Positions 9,002 through 17,526 of a DNA stretch of 55,703 nt are shown here, one piece after another. Source of the stretch: Lachnoclostridium sp. (GTDB taxonomy: Bacteria > Bacillota > Clostridia > Lachnospirales > Lachnospiraceae); the NCBI GenBank assembly GCA_023664665.1, contig JAMPEY010000021.1:1-55703 (forward strand). Reading direction: 5' to 3'. Numbering within the stretch: the stretch's first letter is position 1; the number at the start of each line of letters is the position of its first letter. Both the position numbers and the translations under genes were made by a program. The notes below the pieces were generated by a model. It was not told the DNA's origin, did no database searches, and saw only the letters and a program-made list of their open reading frames with translations.

Positions 9002-9979
9002 TTATATGCAGGGAGTCCCAAAAATTTCCTCCACCCCTGCAATAAGCTCTTCCATGTGCTCCATGGAGTTAATCATCTGCCGGAAACGGGCAGAATGGGG
9101 AAGTCCCGTGGTATACCATGACAGGTGCTTTCGCATCTCCCTTACAGCAGTGTACTCTCCCTTATACTCCATCTGCAATGCCGCATGGCGGAGTATTATT
9201 TCTTTCTTTTCCTCATTTGCGGGCTTTTCTATCAGTTCTCCCCTGTCCAGAAAAGCTGTTACCTCCCTGAAAATCCATGGATTTCCCTGCGCCGCCCTGC
9301 CTATCATCACTCCATCGCAGCCGGTCTGCTCCATCAGGGCTTTCGCCGCCTGAGGACTGTCCACATCCCCGTTTCCTATCACGGGAATTTTTACCGCATC
9401 CTTTACCGCCGCAATGATATCCCAATCGGCTTTTCCGCTGTAATACTGCTCTCTGGTGCGCCCGTGCACGGCAACTGCCGCCACTCCGCAGCTTTCCGCA
9501 ATTTTGGCAATCTCTGCGGCATTCACATGATTGCCGTCAAAGCCCTTTCGGATTTTCACGGTTACAGGCTTCTTTATGGCTTTCACCAGACTTGTAAAAA
9601 TCTTCTCTGCAAGCCGGGGATTCTTCATCAGGGCAGAGCCCTCCCCATTGTTTACCACCTTGGGCACAGGACACCCCATATTAAAATCCAGAATAGCGAA
9701 AGGGCGCTCTTCGAGCTGCTTTGCCATCTCTCCCAAAAGTTCCGGCTCGGAGCCGAAAAGCTGCAGAGATGCCGGCATTTCCCCCGGATGAATCTCCATC
9801 AGGCCTTCGGTATTTTTATTGTGATAATAGATTGCCTTGGCGCTGACCATCTCCATGCACACAAGCCCTGCCCCCATTTCCCTGCACAGCAAACGAAACG
9901 GCAGGTCGGTTACGCCTGCCATGGGAGCCAAAATAATGGGATTATCCAGCGTTACGCTGCCGATTGTAAGCTTGTTCAT
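9002..9979 (-). CDS. dusB: tRNA-dihydrouridine synthase
   Basis: 325 aa FMN-dependent TIM-barrel enzyme that reduces uridines in the tRNA D-loop. Visible motifs are PIILAPMAGVTDLPFR (FMN site), NMGCPVPKVVNNGEGSAL with the catalytic Cys, VKIRKGFD, VHGRTREQYYSGKADW and GNGDVDSP, followed by the C-terminal helical domain. The start is ATG 9979 (MNKLTIGSVTLDNP). The A of this codon region overlaps the SRPBCC stop as ATGA, so the two are translationally coupled. An in-frame extension upstream to 10150 is only read-through of the neighbouring gene. Confidence 0.95.
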   Translation of the reverse strand: MNKLTIGSVTLDNPIILAPMAGVTDLPFRLLCREMGAGLVCMEMVSAKAIYYHNKNTEGLMEIHPGEMPASLQLFGSEPELLGEMAKQLEERPFAILDFNMGCPVPKVVNNGEGSALMKNPRLAEKIFTSLVKAIKKPVTVKIRKGFDGNHVNAAEIAKIAESCGVAAVAVHGRTREQYYSGKADWDIIAAVKDAVKIPVIGNGDVDSPQAAKALMEQTGCDGVMIGRAAQGNPWIFREVTAFLDRGELIEKPANEEKKEIILRHAALQMEYKGEYTAVREMRKHLSWYTTGLPHSARFRQMINSMEHMEELIAGVEEIFGTPCI

Positions 9980-10386
9980 GATGATACCTCTTGCGCCGAC
10001 AACGCTTTTTTCAAATCGGAGATAAACAGCTCCTGCTGCTTTTTCAGATAGGACTTTACAAAGGGCTTCATAAAAAACTTTTTTGCAGTGACATCCTCTG
10101 TAAAATCTATTTCGGTGCCGTCTTCTCTTTCTGTAAAAATGCCAATCCAATGCCCCTTGATATTCCCGTTTTCCATGTCAAATTCCCAGCGTTTACAGGG
10201 TTCTGTAACCGTAATGGTAAAATTTGTGGCATAGCTTTCCTTTGTATATTCTACAAACTGTTTGTCATTCAAAATCTCTGTCTTGCTTAAATCGCTGCGC
10301 CATGTATAATTTTTCACATCCGTGACCACTTCCCATACTTTCTGAATATTGTCCGGAAAAACGGCTTTGATATTAAAAACTGCCAT
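9976..10386 (-). CDS. SRPBCC/START-fold protein
   Basis: 136 aa, beginning MAVFNIKAVFPDNIQKVWEVV. The pattern of an N-terminal strand, a helix with VWEVVTDVKNY, then alternating strands (WEFDMENGNIKGHWIG, TEIDFTEDV) and a long C-terminal helix is typical of the START/Bet v1-like SRPBCC fold, which makes a hydrophobic ligand cavity. The ligand cannot be inferred. It sits 12 bp after coaX and overlaps dusB by ATGA, inside a tight housekeeping operon. Confidence 0.8.
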   Translation of the reverse strand: MAVFNIKAVFPDNIQKVWEVVTDVKNYTWRSDLSKTEILNDKQFVEYTKESYATNFTITVTEPCKRWEFDMENGNIKGHWIGIFTEREDGTEIDFTEDVTAKKFFMKPFVKSYLKKQQELFISDLKKALSAQEVSS

Positions 10387-10398
10387 AATAAAATCCTC

Positions 10399-11178
10399 TC
10401 AAGACTTTCTTCTTGTATTTTTTTCGTACAAAATCCGCAAGCCCTCCAAGGTCAGGGTGCTGTCATAGATATCAATGGCATCCGTTTCATCCGCAATGGT
10501 TCTGCCAAGCCCCCCGGTAGCCACCACTTTTAAATTCGGAATGCCGCTTTCTTCTTTTACCTTGCGGATAATATACTCAGTCTGCCCTATCTGCCCGTAC
10601 ATCAGTCCCGCCTGCATGCTGCTGATGGTTTCCTGCGCCAGAATGCTCTTCGGCTTCTTGATTTCGATATTGGGAAGCTTCGCCGTCTGCTTCCACAATG
10701 CCTCCGAGCTGATTCGGATGCCTGGCGCGGTAATTCCGGCGCTAAATTCCCCTGCCTTCGTAATCAAATCGTATGTGGTAGCGGTTCCAAAATCAAGCAC
10801 CAGAATGGGTCCTCCGTATTTCTCATAGGCAGCCACAGCATCCACAATACGGTCTGCGCCCACGGCTCTGGGGTCCTCCGTCACGATTTTGATGCCCGTC
10901 TTGATGCCCGGACCCACGATTAATGGTGTGGTCTTCGTGCATTTGACGATTCCGCCCACCAGAGAATGCATCACATCCGGCACCACGCTGGAAATAATGG
11001 ACCCCTCCAATGCATTTAAATCAATCTCCCTGTCCTTTAAAAGCTGGGAAATCATCACTCCGTATTCATCGGAGGTTCTCGGAGTTTTAGTCATCATACG
11101 GAAAGTTGCCTGCAGGCTTTCTCCCTGCCAGACCCCAAGGGTTAAATTGGTATTACCCACATCAATTACCAGAATCAT
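10399..11178 (-). CDS. coaX: Type III pantothenate kinase
   Basis: 259 aa, ASKHA-fold kinase catalysing the first step of CoA synthesis. Motifs are [15 protein letters not shown] (phosphate-binding loop), [31 protein letters not shown], and VVATGGLGR near the C-terminus. Length and motif order match CoaX; this form is ATP- and K+/NH4+-dependent and not feedback inhibited by CoA (family knowledge). It is separated from the upstream DUF6145-like gene by the palindromic repeat at 11199-11260. Confidence 0.95.
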   Translation of the reverse strand: MILVIDVGNTNLTLGVWQGESLQATFRMMTKTPRTSDEYGVMISQLLKDREIDLNALEGSIISSVVPDVMHSLVGGIVKCTKTTPLIVGPGIKTGIKIVTEDPRAVGADRIVDAVAAYEKYGGPILVLDFGTATTYDLITKAGEFSAGITAPGIRISSEALWKQTAKLPNIEIKKPKSILAQETISSMQAGLMYGQIGQTEYIIRKVKEESGIPNLKVVATGGLGRTIADETDAIDIYDSTLTLEGLRILYEKNTRRKS

Positions 11179-11198
11179 TCCTCTACCTCCATATCCTC

Positions 11199-11260
11199 AG
11201 TGTGTAATTTAGATTTTCTTAGCGAGCATCTTTTAGCCGCTTAGAAAATCTTTACACACT
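11199..11260. repeat. 62-bp palindromic repeat, copy 1
   Basis: AGTGTGTAA (11199-11207) pairs perfectly with TTACACACT (11252-11260). Inside it AGATTTTCTTAGCG (11211-11224) pairs with CGCTTAGAAAATCT (11238-11251) with one mismatch, leaving a 13-nt loop. The left-to-right pattern GTGTG...TTTCTTAGC...TTAGAAA...CACACT recurs at 40465-40526. The stop codon of the DUF6145-like gene lies within it. It may be a REP-like or MITE-like element and could attenuate transcription into coaX. Confidence 0.65.
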
Positions 11261-11593
11261 TTCCTCCACATCTTCACCAAGAACGACCACTCTATAGTAC
11301 AAACTTAAGGACTCAAACAATTCCTGCCTGCTTCTGCGAATCTCCGAAACCAAGAGCCCGGCAGATATCTCATCGTAATAAATATCATCATCCCCCGCAT
11401 TGGTCTCCATCACAATGCCGCCGTCTTCCTCGAACGCAATAACAAAGATTCCCCCCACTTCCTCCGTAAACAGCACGCAGATAATATGCAGTTCATCCTT
11501 TATGTCTTGGGGGATTTTATTAAACTGCTCATTAAAATAATATTTTTTCTCATAAGCGTTGGCGCCGCACAGCACCACCCTATTTTCTTCCAT
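11252..11593 (-). CDS. DUF6145-like small protein
   Basis: 113 aa, acidic, beginning MEENRVVLCGANAYEKKYYF. No membrane helix, signal or catalytic motif is obvious; a short hydrophobic strand (EELHIICVLFTEEVGG-like) suggests a compact alpha/beta fold. I recall it as a lineage-restricted family (DUF6145). The start at 11593 has GGAG six bases upstream. It is 14 bp after birA. Its last codons and stop are supplied by the palindromic repeat at 11199-11260. Confidence 0.6.
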   Translation of the reverse strand: MEENRVVLCGANAYEKKYYFNEQFNKIPQDIKDELHIICVLFTEEVGGIFVIAFEEDGGIVMETNAGDDDIYYDEISAGLLVSEIRRSRQELFESLSLYYRVVVLGEDVEESV

Positions 11594-11607
11594 AAAAATC
11601 TCCATTC

Positions 11608-12465
11608 CTATACATATCCATAAATCCCGCGCACGGACACTTCCCCTGCGCAGACCTGCGTTACTTTTCCGCCGGGAAGCTCCACCAAAAGTTCTCCCTC
11701 TTCATTTATTCCCCTTGCGATTCCCCGATATTCTCCCTTGGGGTCCAGCACGGTCACTTCTCTGTCCTTATTGACCAAAAGCGACTCATACCGCTCTTTC
11801 ATTCCCCTCAGACTTCCCTGCCTGCAAAACAAGTCATAATCTTCCTCAAAAGCTTTCATGATATGCGCAAGCAAAAAGCTTCTGGAAAATTTTCTGCCAA
11901 ACTCAGCTTCCAGACTTGTGGCTTTATCCGCAAGCTCCGGCGCAAAATCCTGCTGCCTCACATTAATGCCCACACCAATGACTACATACCATCCGCCGTC
12001 ACTTTCTGTACTCATCTCCGTCAGGATGCCGCAGATTTTCTTGCCATTTATCACTACATCATTGGGCCATTTGATACCGATGGCGGGGAATGCCTTGCCT
12101 ATCCGAACAATCTCTGTCTCGTCCGCCTGCAAAACCTTTTTAATCCCTCTCACTACGGATAACGCCATCAGCAATGTCAGCATGGATGCCTTATCCTGTG
12201 CGAAATCCGGCCTCAAAATCAAGGTATAATAAATATTGGTCCCGGCAGGGCTGCTCCATGACCTGCCCCTGCGCCCCCGCCCTGCGGTCTGCATATCCGC
12301 CACAACCAAGGTTCCCGAGGGAACGCCCTTCCCTGCTTCCCGCTTTGCCGCTATATTGGTGGAATCTATGGACTCGTAAAACTTTATATTTTTTCCTGCC
12401 CAGCTTGTCTGCATTTTATCTGCAATTTCCTGCTGCCCGTAAGCTGCTTCTTCCATTGTACCCAT
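11608..12465 (-). CDS. birA: Biotin-[acetyl-CoA-carboxylase] ligase, single-domain type
   Basis: 285 aa. Catalytic-domain motifs are IDSTNIAAKREAGKG, ADMQTAGRGRRGRSW (biotinyl-AMP loop), IKWPNDVVINGKKICGIL and VVIGVGINVR, followed by the small C-terminal SH3-like domain (GIARGINEEGELLVELPGG). The enzyme attaches biotin to carboxylase carrier proteins. The N-terminal winged-helix DNA-binding domain of repressor-type BirA is absent, so it should not regulate biotin genes. It is first in the birA-coaX-dusB run. Confidence 0.93.
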   Translation of the reverse strand: MGTMEEAAYGQQEIADKMQTSWAGKNIKFYESIDSTNIAAKREAGKGVPSGTLVVADMQTAGRGRRGRSWSSPAGTNIYYTLILRPDFAQDKASMLTLLMALSVVRGIKKVLQADETEIVRIGKAFPAIGIKWPNDVVINGKKICGILTEMSTESDGGWYVVIGVGINVRQQDFAPELADKATSLEAEFGRKFSRSFLLAHIMKAFEEDYDLFCRQGSLRGMKERYESLLVNKDREVTVLDPKGEYRGIARGINEEGELLVELPGGKVTQVCAGEVSVRGIYGYV

Positions 12466-12498
12466 GCCTGTCTTCCCCTGACTTATCTGCCCAATTAT

Positions 12499-13494
12499 TT
12501 ACAGAGTCGCCGCCATAACCGCCTTGATGGTATGCATGCGGTTTTCCGCTTCCTCAAACACAAGGGACTGCTTGGATTCAAAGACTTCATCCGTAACTTC
12601 CATTTCCGTAATGCCGAAACGCTCTCCCATCTGCGCCCCGATTTTTGTCTTTAAATCATGGAACGCCGGGAGGCAGTGCATGAAAATTGCCTTTTCTCCT
12701 GCATTTTGCATGATTTCTTTATTTACCTGATAGGGGGACAGCTCTTTGATGCGCTCCGTCCATACCTCGTCCGGCTCGCCCATGGACACCCACACATCCG
12801 TATAAACCACATCCACATTTTTCGTGCCTGCTTTCGCATCCTCCGTCAGCGTAATGCTTCCCCCTGTCTGCTCCGCAATTTCCCTGCACTGCTCCACCAA
12901 TTCATCTGCCGGAAAATATTTTTTCGTGGTGCAGGCGGTAAAATGCATTCCCATTTTGGCACATGCCACCATCAGGGAATTTCCCATGTTATAACGGGCA
13001 TCCCCCATATATGTGAGCTTAATGCCATTCAAATGCCCGAAATGCTCTCTGATCGTCAAAAGATCCGCAAGCATCTGAGTAGGATGAAACTCATTGGTAA
13101 GCCCGTTCCACACAGGCACCTTGGAATACTGCGCCAATTCCTCCACTATCGCCTGCTCAAATCCCCGGTATTCGATTCCCTCAAACATTCCTGCCAATAC
13201 CCTTGCCGTATCTGCAATGCTCTCCTTTTTGCCAATCTGGGAGCCCGAAGGATCCAGATAAGTGGTTCCCATGCCCAAATCATGGGCAGCCACCTCAAAA
13301 GCACAGCGGGTGCGGGTGCTGGTCTTTTCAAAAATCAGCGCCACATTTTTCCCCTTAAAGTCATCTACGGGTATGCCCTTTTTCTTTTTATCCTTAAGCT
13401 CTGCCGCCAAATCCAGCAGATAAGTGATTTCCTCCGCCGAAAAATCCAATAATTTTAAAAAATCCCGTCCTTTTAAATTCATATTAATAACCAT
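12499..13494 (-). CDS. argF: Ornithine carbamoyltransferase
   Basis: 331 aa, catalysing ornithine plus carbamoyl phosphate to citrulline in arginine synthesis (or the reverse in the deiminase pathway). Motifs are [16 protein letters not shown] (STRTR, carbamoyl phosphate), [14 protein letters not shown] and MHCLPAFHD (HCLP, ornithine site). The family often starts at the internal MNLKGRDFL (ATG 13482). GGAAAGG lies 1 bp before ATG 13494 and 13 bp before 13482, so the exact start is uncertain. No other arg gene is adjacent, so it looks monocistronic. Confidence 0.95.
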   Translation of the reverse strand: MVINMNLKGRDFLKLLDFSAEEITYLLDLAAELKDKKKKGIPVDDFKGKNVALIFEKTSTRTRCAFEVAAHDLGMGTTYLDPSGSQIGKKESIADTARVLAGMFEGIEYRGFEQAIVEELAQYSKVPVWNGLTNEFHPTQMLADLLTIREHFGHLNGIKLTYMGDARYNMGNSLMVACAKMGMHFTACTTKKYFPADELVEQCREIAEQTGGSITLTEDAKAGTKNVDVVYTDVWVSMGEPDEVWTERIKELSPYQVNKEIMQNAGEKAIFMHCLPAFHDLKTKIGAQMGERFGITEMEVTDEVFESKQSLVFEEAENRMHTIKAVMAATL

Positions 13495-13652
13495 ACCTTT
13501 CCGTAATCTGCCGCAGGCACTATATTTGCGAAATGAATCGATTCGCTTGCGACTCCGTTTTTGCCCAAATAATTACTCTTGCCTTAGATATGTACTACTA
13601 TACTTCATTTTCCATTATTTTTCAAGGGGATGCAAAACCGCAGGACACAAAA

Positions 13653-13674
13653 GGAGCGCCATTTGCGGCGCTCC
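13653..13674 (-). terminator. Terminator after the SPFH gene
   Basis: Perfect 8-bp stem GGAGCGCC/GGCGCTCC with a 6-nt loop, followed on the minus strand by TTTTGTGT. It lies about 30 bp past the stop of the SPFH gene and insulates argF. Confidence 0.75.
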
Positions 13675-13703
13675 CTGACATAAACCTTTCATCCTCTTTC
13701 TAT

Positions 13704-14630
13704 CTATCCTACTACCTTTGCGCCTTCTTTTAATGCAGCGCCCACGCTTGCAATTCCTTGTAAATCTGCGGGAAGCAGGATTGTGGTTGCCTGACCGTCC
13801 GCAACCTTCTCAAATGCCTCCAGACTCTTAATTTTTAACACAGCCTCATCGGCTCCCGCATCTTTTAACATTCTGATACCGTCCGCATTTGCCTGCTGTA
13901 CCTTAAGGATTGCCTCAGCCTCACCTTCCGCCTCGCGAATCATCTTTTCTTTTTCTGCTTCCGCACGCAGAATGGCCGCCTGCTTATCAGCCTCCGCACG
14001 CAGAATGGCGGATTCCTTGGCACCTTCCGCCTCCAGAATCTTTGCCTTCTTTTCGCCTTCTGCACGGGTAACGGCCTCACGCCTCTCACGCTCCGCTTTC
14101 ATCTGCTTCTCCATAGCATTCTGAATCTCGGCGGGAGGAATAATATTTTTCAGCTCCACACGGTTTACCTTGATACCCCAAGGGTCGGTTGCCAGATCAA
14201 GGGCAGCCCTCATCTGTGTATTAATGGTCTCACGGGAAGTCAGAGTCTGATCTAACTCCATGTCACCGATAATGTTACGGAGTGTAGTAGCCGTCAGATT
14301 TTCAATTGCCATCATCGGATTCTCCACACCGTAAGTAAACAGCTTCGGATCAGTAATCTGATAAAATACCACCGTATCGATTCTCATGGTAACATTATCC
14401 TTAGTGATAACAGGCTGGGGCGGGAAATCCGCCACCTGTTCCTTTAAATTGACCCTTCTGGCAACCTTATCAATCAAAGGCGCCTTTACATGAAAGCCAA
14501 CAGACCATGTTCCCTGATATGCTCCCAGACGCTCCACCACATACGCCTGTGCCTGAGGAACGATTTTGATGCAGGACATAAATACCCATAAAATTACAAC
14601 GATAAGAACTATTAATACCAACGGTCCCAT
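13704..14630 (-). CDS. SPFH/band-7 (stomatin-like) membrane protein
   Basis: 308 aa. One N-terminal membrane helix (LIVLIVVILWVFMSCI) is followed by the SPFH domain (VVERLGAYQGTWSVGFH, VTKDNVTMRIDTVVFYQ) and a long Ala/Glu-rich coiled coil (residues ~185-260; repeated ILRAEAEK-type heptads). Such proteins oligomerise into membrane microdomain scaffolds. The NfeD-like gene lies 42 bp upstream, the usual stomatin/NfeD pairing. Specific role in this organism is unknown. Confidence 0.93.
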   Translation of the reverse strand: MGPLVLIVLIVVILWVFMSCIKIVPQAQAYVVERLGAYQGTWSVGFHVKAPLIDKVARRVNLKEQVADFPPQPVITKDNVTMRIDTVVFYQITDPKLFTYGVENPMMAIENLTATTLRNIIGDMELDQTLTSRETINTQMRAALDLATDPWGIKVNRVELKNIIPPAEIQNAMEKQMKAERERREAVTRAEGEKKAKILEAEGAKESAILRAEADKQAAILRAEAEKEKMIREAEGEAEAILKVQQANADGIRMLKDAGADEAVLKIKSLEAFEKVADGQATTILLPADLQGIASVGAALKEGAKVVG

Positions 14631-14672
14631 TTTTACCTCTTTCTGCGCCTCTTCGTGGGACGCCCACTTAGT

Positions 14673-15155
14673 TTATTGATTTTCCGGCGTTTCCCCTGAT
14701 TCGGGAACCGCTTTCTTTACAGTTTCCTCCATAACGATCAATTTTACTCCGCTCACGGTCATAACTCTGACTACAGAGCCTACATTAATCCGCTTGTCTT
14801 CCTCGTAGCTTCTGGCGCTCCATTCCTGACCGCCCACCGTCACCTGTCCGATACCCTGTATATTATCAATTTCGCTGATGACAATCGCCTGTCTGCCGAT
14901 TAAGCTTTCTACATTGGTGCGAACCCTCTCCTTGTTGAAGTATTTTACCGCTATAGGTCTTGTAAACACCAAAAGCGCTAAAGTCACCACGACAAACAAC
15001 AAAATCTGCAGCCACAAGGGCAGATTTAGCGCCGCCGCCAGAGCAGCCACCAACGCTCCCCCCGCAAACCAGATGCTGGTAAGCCCCAGACTTACTAACT
15101 CAATCACAATGGAAACAATCAAGGCAACTATCCAAAACACCGTAAACTCATTCAT
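14673..15155 (-). CDS. NfeD-like membrane protein
   Basis: 160 aa. Two or three N-terminal hydrophobic segments (FWIVALIVSIVIELVSLGL; LQILLFVVVTLALLVF) are followed by a soluble OB-fold domain (~95-145: IGQAIVISEIDN-like start, GQVTVGGQEWSAR) typical of the short NfeD1b class without a protease domain. It is known to pair with SPFH proteins. Ribosome site GGAGGTG precedes ATG 15155. It is the first gene of the two-gene operon. Confidence 0.92.
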   Translation of the reverse strand: MNEFTVFWIVALIVSIVIELVSLGLTSIWFAGGALVAALAAALNLPLWLQILLFVVVTLALLVFTRPIAVKYFNKERVRTNVESLIGRQAIVISEIDNIQGIGQVTVGGQEWSARSYEEDKRINVGSVVRVMTVSGVKLIVMEETVKKAVPESGETPENQ

Positions 15156-15264
15156 GCTTACACCTCCATGCGTGTTTACCCGCCAATAGTTGAAAATATA
15201 AAAGTATTATACTACAAAATTTACAGAGTAGCAAGGGATTGGAAAAATTATACATGCAGTAAAA

Positions 15265-15295
15265 GAGTCCAAAGCCATTCCATGACCTTGGACTC
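15265..15295 (-). terminator. Terminator after the SleB-type hydrolase
   Basis: GAGTCCAA pairs with TTGGACTC around a ~15-nt loop; on the minus strand it is followed by TTTTACTG. It lies ~30 bp past the hydrolase stop. Confidence 0.65.
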
Positions 15296-15322
15296 ATCTT
15301 AATTTATTATTGTACAGCCTGC

Positions 15323-16405
15323 TTAATAGAAGACATGATGTCCGATTACCAGACCGTCTCTTCCGTTATTTCTGCGGAAATGCGTCATATCGCCAACATT
15401 GGACACGCCGCTCAATGCCTCCTCCGCCGCCTGCAGGCAGCTTGCAGATATCTTGCCGGAATCATACACGGCATTTACCTTACCATTCATAGCGGGAGTA
15501 AACTGTCCCGATGCATAAATCACACCATGGATACTGTCCGGATATGCCGCGCTGCGCACACGATTCATAACCACTGCGCCAACCGCCACCTGTCCTTCAT
15601 AAGGCTCTCCGCCCGCTTCACACTGAATCAGTGCCGCTAACAGCTTGGTAGTATCCGCATCCGTAGTATATTCGCCATAGTTCACATGGCGCTTTGCCTC
15701 ACGCTCTGCCGCTTCTCTTGCCTTAATCTCTTCTATGGTCTCTCCGGCGTCAATCTGGAAGTCCAATTTTACATACTCCACGGATACATAACCGTCTCCG
15801 CCCTCAAAATCAATGCAAATCCAATCCGGATTGTCATTGTTTAACACCTCGGCAATCTGTCCCTTGGGAAGCAGTCCCAAAATCTTTGCTTCACCATCGG
15901 CTTCCGCCCTTACTCTCAGTGTTTCCGTATCGACGGTGGCAATCATCTTGCCCACATCATTTGCCAATGCCTCTGCTTCCTCGTCAAAAAGCAGATATTC
16001 GTCAGACGCCCAACCAATGACATTTCCCGACTGCAGCTTAGTCCATCCGTCCTCTCTCTCTAAAATGGTTCCGCCGCAATCCTTGTACAACTTTCCAACC
16101 TTCTCGGCATCTTCGCTGGGTGCGCTCCGCACATTCAAAGCGCTGTTCACATTTGCCATGACAAGGGTGGATGCTTCCTCTTTGGGAAAATCCATCTCCA
16201 ATGCTACTGCTGCCACACTGCGATTACCCGCATTTTCCTTCGTGATACTATGCTGTCCGGGATCATACAGAACCGCTACCCCGCCATTTAAGCTTGTCAG
16301 ATAACTTCCGCTGCCCGCCTGAACAGGAATAACCGACTGTACGAGCAGAATCGCCGACAACACTAACCCCAATAATGTTGCAGACAGCCTCTTGCTTCCT
16401 ACCAT
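15323..16405 (-). CDS. Secreted SH3-domain cell wall hydrolase, SleB/CwlJ type
   Basis: 360 aa. A signal peptide (basic start, LSATLLGLVLSAILLVQS, cleavage near VQAGS) is followed by two bacterial SH3 domains (ANVNSALNVRSAPSEDAEK; TVDTETLRVRAEADGEAK) and a C-terminal Hydrolase_2 domain: LAALIQCEAGGEPYEGQVAV with the catalytic Glu, then AVVMNRV and FTPAMNGKV. Related enzymes degrade spore cortex or peptidoglycan, but SH3-bearing versions may act in growing cells. I start at ATG 16405, 8 bp after GGGAGG. It has its own strong promoter at 16499-16527. Confidence 0.9.
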   Translation of the reverse strand: MVGSKRLSATLLGLVLSAILLVQSVIPVQAGSGSYLTSLNGGVAVLYDPGQHSITKENAGNRSVAAVALEMDFPKEEASTLVMANVNSALNVRSAPSEDAEKVGKLYKDCGGTILEREDGWTKLQSGNVIGWASDEYLLFDEEAEALANDVGKMIATVDTETLRVRAEADGEAKILGLLPKGQIAEVLNNDNPDWICIDFEGGDGYVSVEYVKLDFQIDAGETIEEIKAREAAEREAKRHVNYGEYTTDADTTKLLAALIQCEAGGEPYEGQVAVGAVVMNRVRSAAYPDSIHGVIYASGQFTPAMNGKVNAVYDSGKISASCLQAAEEALSGVSNVGDMTHFRRNNGRDGLVIGHHVFY

Positions 16406-16498
16406 CTCTTTCACCTCCCAAAATCATAACTCTCAGTTAAGAATATACCCCTCTTCTCAATAATTTATTACGATTTTGTTAAATTTGTTACATGAAAT

Positions 16499-16527
16499 AT
16501 GATAGCAGAAGCCTTATTTTTTGTCAA
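16499..16527 (-). promoter_or_regulatory. Sigma-A-type promoter of the SleB-type hydrolase
   Basis: Minus strand TTGACA (16522-16527), 17-bp spacer, TATCAT (16499-16504). It predicts a ~85-nt leader. A vegetative promoter argues against strictly sporulation-specific expression. Confidence 0.75.
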
Positions 16528-16647
16528 GATATTAATTTTTCTTAATTTTTTTGGCGGAAACTACCTGTTTTTAAAGGATTTTTCCATATTTTGGCATATA
16601 AAGGAAAAAATATTTTTACAATTTTTTTGAAAATCTCTTTTCTTTTT

Positions 16648-17457
16648 TTACAAACGGCGGGATTTTTCAATGCAAGCCTCCATGGCGTCCATCACTGCCG
16701 CCCGCAATCCCATTTCCTCCAAAACCTTTACAGCCTCAATAGTAGTACCTCCCGGAGAACAGACCATATCTTTCAGCTCCCCCGGATGCTTTCCTGTCTC
16801 CAATACCATCTTGGCGCTGCCCAGAACGGATTGGGCGGCAAATTCATATGCCTGCTTTCTGGGCATTCCCGCCGCCACCGCCGCGTCCGCCATCGCTTCA
16901 ATAAAGAGAAAAACATATGCCGGAGAACTGCCGCTGACTCCCACTACGGCATTCATCAAATGCTCCGGCACGATATCCGCCGTGCCGAAAGAACGAAACA
17001 GGACAAGCACCTGTTCCAGCTCTTCATGGGTTACGGCTTCGTCCGCACAGATTCCGGTACATCCCGCAAGCACCAAAGCCGGCGTATTGGGCATACAGCG
17101 AATCAGCTTTCGATTCTCCCCGCCAAACTCTGTTTTCAGATAGGACAGACTCTTTCCCGCCGCAATGCTGACAATGACCGTATGATCGCTCACCGCATCC
17201 CTGATTTGCGGTATCACTTCCGAAAGCACGCCGGGCTTTACCGCCAAAAACAGAATATCCGCCCATTCCGCCACCTGAACATTGCTGTCCCCAATCTGAA
17301 TGCCGAACTGCTGCTTTGCCTTTTCTCTTGCCGCCCGGGTTCTGGCAAAGCCCATCATCTCCCGAGGCTGCACTGCTTTTTTCTGCAGCATGCCGCTTAT
17401 CATAGCCGTTGCCATATTTCCTAAACCAATCCAACCGATTTTCATATCCATAACCAT
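16648..17457 (-). CDS. proC: Pyrroline-5-carboxylate reductase
   Basis: 269 aa; reduces pyrroline-5-carboxylate to proline. The Rossmann start MKIGWIGLGNMATAM, ILFLAVKPGVL, VSIAAGKSLSYL, CMPNTPALVLAGCTGI and the C-terminal dimerisation signature GVSGSSPAYVFLFIEAMADAAV are all present. The ATG at 17457 is 6 bp after AAGGA; MKIGW at 17445 is an alternative. It stands alone, with 230 bp of AT-rich sequence on its 3' side. Confidence 0.96.
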   Translation of the reverse strand: MVMDMKIGWIGLGNMATAMISGMLQKKAVQPREMMGFARTRAAREKAKQQFGIQIGDSNVQVAEWADILFLAVKPGVLSEVIPQIRDAVSDHTVIVSIAAGKSLSYLKTEFGGENRKLIRCMPNTPALVLAGCTGICADEAVTHEELEQVLVLFRSFGTADIVPEHLMNAVVGVSGSSPAYVFLFIEAMADAAVAAGMPRKQAYEFAAQSVLGSAKMVLETGKHPGELKDMVCSPGGTTIEAVKVLEEMGLRAAVMDAMEACIEKSRRL

Positions 17458-17490
17458 ACCCTTTCCTTCTACTTGTTACTCGTTGCGATT

Positions 17491-17526
17491 GCGTTACTTG
17501 TTACGCGTGCGTTACTTGTTACGCGT
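17491..17526. repeat. Tandem 18-bp repeat (two perfect units)
   Basis: GCGTTACTTGTTACGCGT is repeated exactly at 17491-17508 and 17509-17526. Degenerate related sequence extends on both sides (ACTTGTTACTCGTTGCG; GCGTTGCCTG). The unit is itself near-palindromic (GCGTTAC...GTTACGC). It overlaps the last codons of the rRNA methyltransferase and supplies its stop, so it may alter the C-terminus between strains. Confidence 0.8.

Noticed and set aside
13495..13640. Possible arginine-repressor box or riboswitch upstream of argF
   Set aside because: Only AT-rich sequence and a short GAATCGATTC palindrome were seen; no convincing ARG-box pair or conserved RNA core.
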